Below, one piece after another: positions 27,842 through 37,100 of a DNA stretch of 64,000 nucleotides. Every line of letters starts with the position of its first letter. Position 1 is the stretch's first letter. A program made the translations under genes and the position numbers. The DNA comes from an uncultured bacterium (GTDB lineage: Bacteria > Cyanobacteriota > Vampirovibrionia > Gastranaerophilales > Gastranaerophilaceae): assembly GCA_949284715.1 (NCBI GenBank), contig CASDWH010000015.1, positions 1 to 64,000 on the forward strand, in the 5' to 3' direction. The notes beneath the pieces are model-generated. The model had not been told where the DNA came from. It saw only the letters and a program-made list of their open reading frames with translations, and did no database searches.

Positions 27842-29128
27842 ATGGGTATCGCAGAACAATTTGAAGAAGAAGAAAAATACGCAGAAGCATATTTAGAATA
27901 CAAAAAACAATTATCGCACAATGCAAACAATATTGATTTGCTCACTCATCTGGGGCATTTAGCCATTATGCTGGACAGAACAGATGACGCGGTTTCATAT
28001 TATTTAAAAATCATTTCTATTGACAACACCAACACAATGGCACACGAACAGTTAATGAGTATTTATGAGTATACCGACCGGTTTAAATACTATATCTACA
28101 GAGGCAATCTTAATATTTTACAGGGACACTACACCTACGCTCTAAACGACTATAAAAAAGCGATAGACGCAGCCGGCGGAGATGAAGATAAAATTATTAC
28201 CGCAAGAATGGTTTTGGGCAGCATTTATGAACAAATTGACAAGCCGGATAAAGCTATTGACGAGTATATTCAGGTAATTGACCACGGTGCGGAAGATATC
28301 TATACATTCCTAAAACTTGCAAATCTATATATCAAAACCGATTATATTCAGGGGGCTATAAATATTCTGGAAAAAGCAAGAGAAAAAGGGATTGAAGGAG
28401 CAGATGAACCTCTTGCAGGATATTATATTAAAGCCTCCATGCCTGATAAAGCTCTTGAAATAACAAAAGACCCTTTAACAAAAATCAGAGCATATATGGA
28501 TTTGGAACAGAACGATAACGCGTTTGAACTCCTTCAATCGCTGGATGAGAAGTCTAAAAAAACACCGCAGTATTATGCTCTTCTTGCGCAATATTATTTC
28601 CAAAAAGACATGCTTGATGAGGCTCTTGAAACAGTTAATGAATATGAAAAACTCAATTATAACTCACCTCTTGTCTATCAGATGAGAGCATTAATCTATG
28701 AAAAAAAAGAAAACTACTTTCAAGAACACGTTAACTGGGCAAAATACAATCTTGCAAAAGGCGATAAAGATATCGCAATTAGTGAATATCTGAATGCCTA
28801 TCAGATTAACGATAAAAACATACAGGTAGTAGAGGCCCTTGCCTTCTTAAATGAAGAAGCCGGCGACAAAAACAAGGCAAGTGAGTTTTTTGAAGAACTT
28901 TTAAAATTAGAACCAAAGAATAAAACAGCTTTAGAAAAACTTGCACGTTTCAGGGACTATATCGGCGACTATGAAGGTGCTATTGAGTACATGGAAAGGC
29001 TCCAAGAAATTGACCCTAAAAACCAGTATATTGCGCTTAACCTTGACAAGTTCAAAGAAAAAGTAGAAAATGCAGGAAATATAATGTACTTTTTCAAGAA
29101 TCTGCTTAAGAAATTCGGGCTTGAGTAA
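27842..29128 (+). CDS. cytoplasmic TPR-repeat protein
   Basis: 428 residues made of about ten 34-residue TPR units: DDAVSYYLKIISIDNTNTMA, DKAIDEYIQVIDHG, KASEFFEELLKLEPKNKTALEKLA, GAIEYMERLQEIDPKNQY. No signal peptide. TPR scaffolds bind partner proteins; none is obvious here. It starts 8 bases after pth. Confidence 0.85.
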   Translation: MGIAEQFEEEEKYAEAYLEYKKQLSHNANNIDLLTHLGHLAIMLDRTDDAVSYYLKIISIDNTNTMAHEQLMSIYEYTDRFKYYIYRGNLNILQGHYTYALNDYKKAIDAAGGDEDKIITARMVLGSIYEQIDKPDKAIDEYIQVIDHGAEDIYTFLKLANLYIKTDYIQGAINILEKAREKGIEGADEPLAGYYIKASMPDKALEITKDPLTKIRAYMDLEQNDNAFELLQSLDEKSKKTPQYYALLAQYYFQKDMLDEALETVNEYEKLNYNSPLVYQMRALIYEKKENYFQEHVNWAKYNLAKGDKDIAISEYLNAYQINDKNIQVVEALAFLNEEAGDKNKASEFFEELLKLEPKNKTALEKLARFRDYIGDYEGAIEYMERLQEIDPKNQYIALNLDKFKEKVENAGNIMYFFKNLLKKFGLE

Positions 29129-29170
29129 ATTGTATGGCAATTTTTTTCCATAAAAATACTTTATACTATT

Positions 29171-30043
29171 ATGGGAATTAATTTTAGTCCAAATATCAAA
29201 TTATGGCAGGCTGATTCTGTCAAAACTTTTGATAGAGAAAAAGCGCCTATAAAACAAAACCAGCCGGATGTATTTGTTCGTCAGGATAGTTCTGCAAAAT
29301 ATATAGAACAGGTTAATAACTTATTTCCGTATGGTGAGCTGAATGATATTTACACAAAAATGTGTAAAGAATTGGAGCTGGATTACCCGCCTATATTAAA
29401 TTTTGAAACTTCAAAAGCCGGCGCAGCCGGCGGAGGCTACTCTTTTAGCAGTAATAAAATCACATTGAACCTGCCGGACATACTTGAATCAGATTATAAA
29501 ATAATAGGAATAAAAAATGGAAAAGAGGAATTACTTGTCGAACCCAAAACCTATACACCGCTTTTTATAAATAAATCCATAGCCGGTTTAATTGTTAAAA
29601 ATCCGATGAACGCAATAATAAAGGGTTATGACAAACTTGAAGCCCGGCCGGTAACAGATGATGAACAACGAAAATTATTTATTTTAAAACTCAGGCACGA
29701 ACTTATTCACGCAAAACAGCACATGATTATGCGCCAAACAGAAGGAATAGGCTCAAAAGCTGTCATAAAAGCCTGGCGGCACTTCCCTAAAAATGAAGGT
29801 GCGCCAAAATATATTATTGACCGGATTGTAAACGCGCAATATCAACAATCTTACTGGGTTGACAAACCGGACATAATAAAATACTCTAAACATTCCACAG
29901 AAAGTGAGTATGCACAAAAATGTCTTGACGCAATCCAAAACTACCCGCCGGTAGCATCACCAATGTATAATTCTAATTTTATCGAATTAGAAGCTTACAA
30001 AGAATCAAATGACTATATAAGAAAAGAATACGGCGATTGGTAA
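29171..30043 (+). CDS. HExxH metallopeptidase-like protein
   Basis: 290 residues. The zinc-peptidase motif HELIH is at residues 176-180 (LRHELIHAKQHMIM), and a downstream Glu in FIELEAYKES (272/274) could be the third ligand, giving a gluzincin-type site. No signal peptide. The N-terminus MGINFSPNIKLW resembles the short tails seen in several proteins of this window. TATACT lies 3 bases before the ATG and no Shine-Dalgarno is visible. Substrate unknown; it is preceded by the TPR gene and convergent with the WYD-repeat gene (3-base gap). Confidence 0.6.
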   Translation: MGINFSPNIKLWQADSVKTFDREKAPIKQNQPDVFVRQDSSAKYIEQVNNLFPYGELNDIYTKMCKELELDYPPILNFETSKAGAAGGGYSFSSNKITLNLPDILESDYKIIGIKNGKEELLVEPKTYTPLFINKSIAGLIVKNPMNAIIKGYDKLEARPVTDDEQRKLFILKLRHELIHAKQHMIMRQTEGIGSKAVIKAWRHFPKNEGAPKYIIDRIVNAQYQQSYWVDKPDIIKYSKHSTESEYAQKCLDAIQNYPPVASPMYNSNFIELEAYKESNDYIRKEYGDW

Positions 30044-30046
30044 AAT

Positions 30047-30466
30047 TTATAACGTATTAGGCGCATCCATTATTGAGCTTTCATCCAGAACCATGTCCTC
30101 ATCGTCAATATCTTCTTCGCTATTGTCATCAAAACTTTCCAACACCATTTGAGCCATCTCTTTAGCAATAATTGAGCGTGTATCCTCAGGGCAGTTTTGA
30201 AGAAGACTTATCGCTGTTCTCAATGTAGCATCAATATCATACCAGCGTTCATGTTTATTACGTTTCAAGCCCTCTTCCGTTGCCGAAATAATTTCATCGA
30301 CAGATGAAAATTCAGTATCTGAAAGGTTATGTTCACTAATAATTTTTATTAAATTTAGAGCTATTCTGATTTGAGATTCGTCATCGGTTTCTTTTAAAGT
30401 ACGCATCGCCTGTGACAATACCGGATCTTTATCATACCAGCGTCTTGTATCATTAGTATCGGACAT
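30047..30466 (-). CDS. small protein with two WYD repeats
   Basis: 139 residues, acidic. It has two copies of the motif RWYDxDxxLxxAxxxL, at residues 9-24 and 74-89, about 65 residues apart; each begins a helical unit of about 60 residues. The last 35 residues are Asp/Glu-rich. No family is recognised. GGAGG lies before the ATG on the minus strand. Function unknown. Confidence 0.65.
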   Translation of the reverse strand: MSDTNDTRRWYDKDPVLSQAMRTLKETDDESQIRIALNLIKIISEHNLSDTEFSSVDEIISATEEGLKRNKHERWYDIDATLRTAISLLQNCPEDTRSIIAKEMAQMVLESFDDNSEEDIDDEDMVLDESSIMDAPNTL

Positions 30467-30618
30467 ATAACCTCCTCAAACAATCTAAAGTCTTAGTATA
30501 GCTATTGTACAACATTTTTTCAGGTTTGTAAATTATTTATATTTGAGTTAAAATTTACTGGTAAATAACATAATGCTTACGGCCGATTACCATTAATCAA
30601 GACAGTTGGAGAAATATT

Positions 30619-31632
30619 ATGCTCATTATAATGAAACAAAAAGCCGCGCAGGAAAATATTGATAAAGTTATAGACTACATTAAAAAACGCGGGTTTGACG
30701 CACATGTATCTAACGGAGAACTGCATACCGTTATTGGTGCTGTCGGAAATAAGATTATTGATAAACGTGATATTGAACTTCTTGATGATGTAGAAGAAGT
30801 AATCAGAATTTCCACTGGTTTCAAACTAACAAGCAGGGTATTTCAGGCAGAGGACACAGTTATTGAAGTGAACGGTGTTAAATTTGGCGGCGATTACACA
30901 GGGCTTATTGCCGGCCCTTGTACGGTAGAATCCTATGAGCAAACCGACAAAACAGCAGAAGCACTCGAAAAATCTAATGTAAAAATTCTAAGAGGCGGCG
31001 CATTCAAACCCAGAACTTCACCATACGCTTTTCAGGGACTGGGTGAAGAAGGTTTAAAAATTATAAGAAGTGTTGCTGATAATCATAATATGGCTGTAAC
31101 TTCCGAAATTATGGAAATATCACAAATTCCTATGTTTCTTAAATATGTTGATATTCTTCAAATCGGCGCAAGGAATATGCAGAATTATAATCTCTTAAAA
31201 GAAGTTGGAATGCTAAATAAACCTGTATTATTAAAACGCGGTCTATCTTCAACCTTTGAAGAGTGGCTTATGTCTGCCGAATATATAATGTCCGGCGGAA
31301 ACAGACAGGTCATATTATGTGAAAGAGGTATAAGAACGTTTGAGCGTTATACAAGAAATACTCTGGATTTGTCAGCAATTCCGGTTATTAAAAAGCTCAG
31401 CCATCTGCCGATTATTATTGACCCCTCTCACGGTACAGGATTGAGAGATAAGGTTGCGCCAATGTCGAGAGCTGCTGTTGCGGCAGGATGCGACGGATTA
31501 ATTATAGAAGTACATTACGATGCTGATAATGCCCTCTGCGACGGCGCACAATCACTCTATCCTGATGAATACAACAAACTTTATCAAGAAATTAAACAGA
31601 TTGCACCAATTATTAATAAAATTATAGACTAA
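30619..31632 (+). CDS. aroF: 3-deoxy-7-phosphoheptulonate synthase with N-terminal ACT/ferredoxin-like domain
   Basis: 337 residues. First enzyme of the shikimate pathway: phosphoenolpyruvate + erythrose-4-phosphate. Residues 1-70 are the ferredoxin-like regulatory domain of the Thermotoga-type I-beta enzymes; the rest is the TIM barrel with AGPCTVES, LRGGAFKPRTSPYAFQG, LKRGLSSTFEEWL, and DPSHGTG. A domain like this usually lets Tyr or Phe inhibit the enzyme. GGAG lies 7 bases before the ATG. The stop codon overlaps that of the convergent peptidase-like gene by 4 bases. Confidence 0.93.
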   Translation: MLIIMKQKAAQENIDKVIDYIKKRGFDAHVSNGELHTVIGAVGNKIIDKRDIELLDDVEEVIRISTGFKLTSRVFQAEDTVIEVNGVKFGGDYTGLIAGPCTVESYEQTDKTAEALEKSNVKILRGGAFKPRTSPYAFQGLGEEGLKIIRSVADNHNMAVTSEIMEISQIPMFLKYVDILQIGARNMQNYNLLKEVGMLNKPVLLKRGLSSTFEEWLMSAEYIMSGGNRQVILCERGIRTFERYTRNTLDLSAIPVIKKLSHLPIIIDPSHGTGLRDKVAPMSRAAVAAGCDGLIIEVHYDADNALCDGAQSLYPDEYNKLYQEIKQIAPIINKIID

Positions 31633-32450
31633 CCTGCTTCCGCAAGAGCAATATCAAGAAAATTCTTTATCTCCCTAAAGGATTTAAATTCCAAGCGTTC
31701 AATAAATGCACTGTACGCCTCAGGAGCAATTTCTGCAACTTTTTCCCTGTCAACAACCAGACCTTCAATAAATCTTGCAAAAAGTTCTGCCGGTTTTGCA
31801 TAATATTTTTTTAAGCCTCTGAGTTTGCGGCTGTACCTGCTCTGACGTCTTTGCAAAGAACGTAAATTTATATATGCTATATACTCTTCAGGCATATCCG
31901 GAAAATCATTCCTTATAGTTGAAATTGAATAAATGATATTATTTAACGGCGACACAACTTTTACATTATCATATTTTAACAAATATTTTGCAGCAGAATT
32001 CTTAATATAGCGTTCAAACTGCGTAAATTTTATACTGCGCCTAAAATCAGGATATTTAAGTTTTATAATATTTTCCTGTTCTTTGATTTGAGATTTTATT
32101 TTCAAAAGTTCCTGACGCACATTTAATTCTGTGAATCTTCCTGTAACAAACTCCGTAACAGCGGCTAATTCATCTAATAATATTTCGTCCTTAACCCCGA
32201 ATATTTTTTCAAGACTTCCAAAACTGCTGTCAATAGAATGGTGGAAAAAGTGCGTAAATTCATGAGCAATCACAGGAACAGCCTTCTGAGGGGACAAATT
32301 TTTAGATATATCAATCCGCCTTAAATCATAATTATTATGCAGGAATACCCCCTGATGACCGCGGGCCTTTGTAGAGGTCTTTACTTCTATGCCGCACTCT
32401 TTACAGTATTCTATCAGCTTTGTGAATGTTCTGTTTCCCGTACAAGCCAT
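31629..32450 (-). CDS. ImmA/IrrE-like HExxH protein
   Basis: 273 residues. HEFTH at residues 63-67 (VPVIAHEFTHFFHHSID) and the downstream LLDELAAVTEFVTGRF give a zinc-binding layout like that of ImmA/IrrE-type peptidases (HExxH plus a Glu about 30-35 residues on). The remainder is basic and helical. No HTH partner lies beside it, unlike ImmA-ImmR. The start overlaps the 3' end of cutA by 37 bases. Real peptidase activity is not proven; it may cut a repressor or a toxin partner. Confidence 0.55.
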   Translation of the reverse strand: MACTGNRTFTKLIEYCKECGIEVKTSTKARGHQGVFLHNNYDLRRIDISKNLSPQKAVPVIAHEFTHFFHHSIDSSFGSLEKIFGVKDEILLDELAAVTEFVTGRFTELNVRQELLKIKSQIKEQENIIKLKYPDFRRSIKFTQFERYIKNSAAKYLLKYDNVKVVSPLNNIIYSISTIRNDFPDMPEEYIAYINLRSLQRRQSRYSRKLRGLKKYYAKPAELFARFIEGLVVDREKVAEIAPEAYSAFIERLEFKSFREIKNFLDIALAEAG

Positions 32451-32740
32451 TTTAAATACTCTTCACTACAATCCACAACAGGTAAAGATATTATTTCCGG
32501 AACATTATAATCATGTAATTTTTCAATAACAACTTTTATTTTAGAATAATATTCACGCCGCGTTTTTATTATTAAAAGCGCCTCTTTCTCTTTGCACATT
32601 TCACCTTCCCACGAAAAGTGTGAAACCACATTATCAACAATACTTACACACGCAGCAAGTTTGTGCTTTACAAGCGTTTTTGCAATTTTTTCCGCCTGTT
32701 TTTTATCTGGAACTGTACAATACATAACTACAATATCCAT
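32414..32740 (-). CDS. cutA: divalent-cation tolerance protein CutA
   Basis: 108 residues from the ATG at 32740 (5 bases after GGAGG). The CutA1 fold is clear: VVMYCTVPDKKQAEKIAKTLVKHKLAACVSI, EKEALLIIKTRREYYSKI, and VPEIISLPVVDCSEEYLKWL. It forms a trimeric ferredoxin-like protein linked to copper or other metal tolerance; its biochemical role is debated. On the minus strand it follows the glcD-like gene after 15 bases and overlaps the next gene, so all three are one transcript. Confidence 0.92.
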   Translation of the reverse strand: MDIVVMYCTVPDKKQAEKIAKTLVKHKLAACVSIVDNVVSHFSWEGEMCKEKEALLIIKTRREYYSKIKVVIEKLHDYNVPEIISLPVVDCSEEYLKWLVRETEHSQS

Positions 32741-32755
32741 AAACACCTCCCGTTT

Positions 32756-34147
32756 CTATAAGTCAAATATCTTACCCGGATTAAGTATATTCTTGGGATC
32801 AAAAACTTTCTTTACACGTTTCATATAATCAATTGAAAGCCCGTTTATAACTTTAGGTATAAATTCTTTCTTTTCTACGCCGATGCCGTGTTCCGCAGAT
32901 ATTATACCGCCTAATGAAACAGTCAATTTGTATATCTCTTTTTTGGCAGCTTTATAATTATTATATTCCTGCTCATCATCAAGATTTAAAGCTATCTGCG
33001 GGTGAACATTACCGTCACCGACATGCCCTACAATACTTACAAGAAGATTATACTTATCACAAATACTCTTGATACCCTTAACCAGCTTCCCTAAATTAGA
33101 GCGGGAAACAATTACGTCATCTGTCAATACATCCGGCTTGAGTTTTGCCGTTGCGGCAAAAGAAGCCCTGCGTCCCTGCCAGATTTTTTTAGCTTCTTCC
33201 TCGTTTGTTGAGTATTTTATACCGCTTGCGCCGGATTGGTTTAAAATTCTTATAATATTTTCTCTCTGATAATCAATCGAACATTCAAACCCGTCAATTT
33301 CGATAATAAGAAGGGCATCTTTTTCAGTATTAAGTCCGATATTAAAGAATTTTTCAACAGTTGTAATAGCATTTCCGTCCATAAAATCAAGCGTAGAAGG
33401 CATGAATCTGTTCTGCAAAATTGTATTAACAGAATTAGCCGCATCCTTTACTGAATCAAAATAAGCCATAATAACCTGCGAAGCTTCCGGTTTCGGAATA
33501 AGTTTAACCAGAGCCTCAACAACAATCCCCAGAGTTCCTTCACTGCCGACAAAAAGCTGCCCAAGGTTATATCCGGTTGCATTTTTAATAGTATTTGAAC
33601 CTGTTTGAATGATTGAGCCGTCAGAAAGCACAACTTTCAAATCCAGAATATAATCCTTTGTTCCGCCATACTTAAAAGTTCTCGGGCCGCCTGCTGATTG
33701 TGCAATAGCGCCGCCTATTGTCGAAACTCTGAGATTAGAAGGATCCGGAGGAAAAAACAATCCCATAGCCTCAACCTGCGATTGTAATTCTCCAATCACA
33801 ACGCCTGGCTGAACTGTCGCTGTCATATCAATTTTATTGATATTTATGATTTTATTCATTTTAGAAAAACACATTACAATCCCGCCGTTATCGCAAAAAC
33901 ACGCACCGACAAGATTAGTGCCTGCTCCCCGGCAGACTATCGGAATATGATGTTTATTGGCATACCGGACAATTGCTTGAACTTCTTCTATTGACCCGGG
34001 AAACACAACCGCATCAGGAAGCCTTTTTGACTTTCTTGTATTCGTTGCATCCTGAGCGTATATATAACGTTCTTCTTTTCCGGTTAATATATTCTCAGGG
34101 GCAAGAATTTTCTTCAAACCATCTATATTTTTACTTTTCGTTAACAT
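32756..34147 (-). CDS. glcD: FAD-linked 2-hydroxyacid oxidase/dehydrogenase (GlcD-like)
   Basis: 463 residues, full length. FAD_binding_4 domain with PIVCRGAGTNLVGACF and IGGAIAQSAGG (FAD contacts), then the C-terminal FAD-oxidase domain with VGHVGDGNVHP and GGIISAEHGIGVEKKEF. It oxidises glycolate, D-lactate or a similar acid to the keto acid. No glcE/glcF partners are beside it, so it may be a stand-alone D-lactate dehydrogenase type. Its start overlaps the giant coiled-coil gene by 17 bases. Confidence 0.88.
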   Translation of the reverse strand: MLTKSKNIDGLKKILAPENILTGKEERYIYAQDATNTRKSKRLPDAVVFPGSIEEVQAIVRYANKHHIPIVCRGAGTNLVGACFCDNGGIVMCFSKMNKIININKIDMTATVQPGVVIGELQSQVEAMGLFFPPDPSNLRVSTIGGAIAQSAGGPRTFKYGGTKDYILDLKVVLSDGSIIQTGSNTIKNATGYNLGQLFVGSEGTLGIVVEALVKLIPKPEASQVIMAYFDSVKDAANSVNTILQNRFMPSTLDFMDGNAITTVEKFFNIGLNTEKDALLIIEIDGFECSIDYQRENIIRILNQSGASGIKYSTNEEEAKKIWQGRRASFAATAKLKPDVLTDDVIVSRSNLGKLVKGIKSICDKYNLLVSIVGHVGDGNVHPQIALNLDDEQEYNNYKAAKKEIYKLTVSLGGIISAEHGIGVEKKEFIPKVINGLSIDYMKRVKKVFDPKNILNPGKIFDL

Positions 34148-37100
34148 AGGCTGTCAGTTTCTCAACATTCTTGTTTAACTTGCTTATCTGCCTTTCAAAA
34201 CTTGCAATCTTTTTCACAAGCTGGGTATCATCTTTTGAAGATATTATTTCAGATATTTTTTCAAGTTTACTTATTGATTCATCATACCCGCTATCCGATG
34301 ATACCACATCAAGAATTTTATCCAACATGGTTTCCAGTTTATTTATTTTTTCCTGCTGCTTCGTAAACGCAGGTTCAAAAAAGTCTACAATCCTGTTTAT
34401 TTTTCTTTCCAGTACCTGCATTCTTTCCTGCTGATTTTGGAAAGTTGGTTCTAAAGTTTCTATAATTACATTAAGTTTGGACTCCATTGCATCAATCTTA
34501 TCCGATTGTGCATCTATTTCAAACTTAACAGAGGTACTATTTTTAATATCTTCAAGGCTTAGTTTGATTTCATTAATATCTTCAGTATTATTCAGCCTGT
34601 CTGTAATATAACCAAGCTTTTCCTCTGTTGAATCTATCCATTCCGCCAGATACTCAAACACTTCATTAAAAGCTTGATTTGTTATTTCCTGACGCCCGAC
34701 AATATCTTTTATGGAAGTTACCTGATATTCAATCTTATCCATTCCGACTTCTTCGTAGAGATTTTTGGTTCGCTCTTCTACGCTGCCCATTATATTGCGA
34801 AAATCTTCAATATTTTCTTTCAGATTTTTATAAGACTCGTCAGAGGATATAAGGAGTTTGTTAGTTCTTATACTAATGCTTATAATATCATTTGCTATTT
34901 TTTCAAGCTCTTCTCTTACCTCACCAATTTCGTGATTAGGAAGCTCCGTTTTTAAGAATTCTAATGTTTGCGAAGCTTCCGAGAGTTTTTCTGCTAAATT
35001 ATCTATCTCATCGCCGCGCCCTTGTTTCTTAATTTCTTCAAGAGTTACACGTAATTTAGCAACATCCGTTTCGATATCCTGCAAACTATAGGTACCAATC
35101 GTATCCGGGTCCCCGGAACTTAATATATTTACCTGCGCTTGAAGATTATCTATATGAGAGATTATTTCTTCCTGTTCTTCTACAAATGATATTTGGCTGA
35201 CTACATTTAGTAACTGAGTTATTATTTCATTTTTTAAAGTACTAAGCTTGGAAGATATAGTATCATTGCCAAATTCTTTAATTTCTCTGGCAAAATCATC
35301 CAAAGACATTTGTATATCAGATTTTATATTATCCTCTGATGCTTTGAGTTCTGTTACTACAGACTTTGCTTCGTCTTGAACGTAACCTATAATATCATCC
35401 TGTGTTGAAATAACATTTTTTATATCGAGAACAAGATTTTCTAAACCATCAAGAATTTCTGAAGTATTTTCATTAATATTATTAATATCATTAATTGGTA
35501 ATGATTCTTTTAATTCTTGTATCTGACTAATAACTGTATCAATAGAATTTATTACCGTTTCAAGATGCCGTTTATTCTGGTTTGAATTAAGCTCTGATAC
35601 AACCAAACGAAGCTTTGTTAAATCGCGTTCAATATCGGAAAGCGAATATTGTGAAGAATCTTCATCCGACTCTTGTATTGCCTTTAATTGAGCCTTAATT
35701 ACCTCTACAGAATCGGACAATTCTTTGCCGTTTGCAAAAATATCAGAGAGAAGTTCTTTATCAACCTGATTTTCTTCCGCAAATTTATTAGCAAATTCTT
35801 TGGTATTTACTGCCACTTCAGAAATTGCTTTAAGCTGGAATACATGGTTATTTTCAATACTATCTTCAATTCTGTTCAGCGAATTAGTGTAATCTTCTAT
35901 AAACTCTGACTGAGTCGTTCCTATTTTTTCAACAGCAGAAGAAATTGAATCAGCAGACTCCTTCAATTCTTTATGTGCTTCTTCTATCTCAGTTTTTAAT
36001 TCAATAGTTTCAGCCTCAAAAGAAATCTGGTTAAACGCACCTATCAATTGAGTAATTATTTCCGATTTGAAAGTATCCAGAAGTCCGCTATTGATACCGA
36101 GTCCGTCTATCTTAGATATAATCTGTTCCAGGCTTTTTGTCTGATTATTAAGAATATCTATATTATTTATCCCCTCAAGCCGGGATAAAATTTGCTCAAA
36201 ACTTCTGTTCTGGTTATTAAGAATATCTGCATTGTTTATACCATCAAGTTTGGATATAATTTGTTCAAAATTTCTATCCTGTTTCTCTAGTACATCAGAA
36301 TTATTTATCTGCTCAATTTTAGCAATAATTTCTAAGAGATTCTTATCCTGTTTTTCCAGAATACCGGCAGTATTGATTTCGTTTAGGCGGGATAAAATTT
36401 GTGCAAGATTTTTATCAACATTTCCGGAACTGCTAATTTTTTCTATCTTAGATAAAATACGCTCCGTGCTTTCTTCCTGAGCAGTTAAGGTATCAATACT
36501 GTTAAGCAAATCCAGACGCGCAGTAATTTGTTCAAATTGTTCATTCTGTTTTGCTAGAATTTGTCCGGTGCTTTCATCCTGCTTGGTCAACACATCTAAA
36601 TTATTAACCGTACCAATATGTGCAACTATATGTGCAAGGTTCGCATCTTGTTTCGCTAATATAGCAGAAAGCATCGCATTCAATTCCGCACTCTGAGTGC
36701 TGTTATCAAGCTTTGCAGAAATATCTTTTAAACCGGTATTCAAAGCCTCGCGTAAAGATTTGAAATCCGAAGTTTTTTCAATAGTTGAGATAACATTATT
36801 AAATGCACGCTCAACATCTGCACGAAACAATTCACGGGCTGTATCAATAGATTCCAGTTTTTCCTTTATTACGGCAATATTTGATGTAATAGTATCATTT
36901 AACTGAATATTAGCAATAAGTTTATCGACCTGCACACGTAAATATTCTATTGCCTCCACCGGCAATTCCGAACGCAGCATGTTTATAGAGTTATTCAATA
37001 CCCCTATTGTTTCACTTATCTCTGATTGTACAGAGGCAGTAGCAAGGCTGTCTTTTAATTGACCGAGGCTCAGGCGTAATTTAGCAATATCTGCTTCTAT

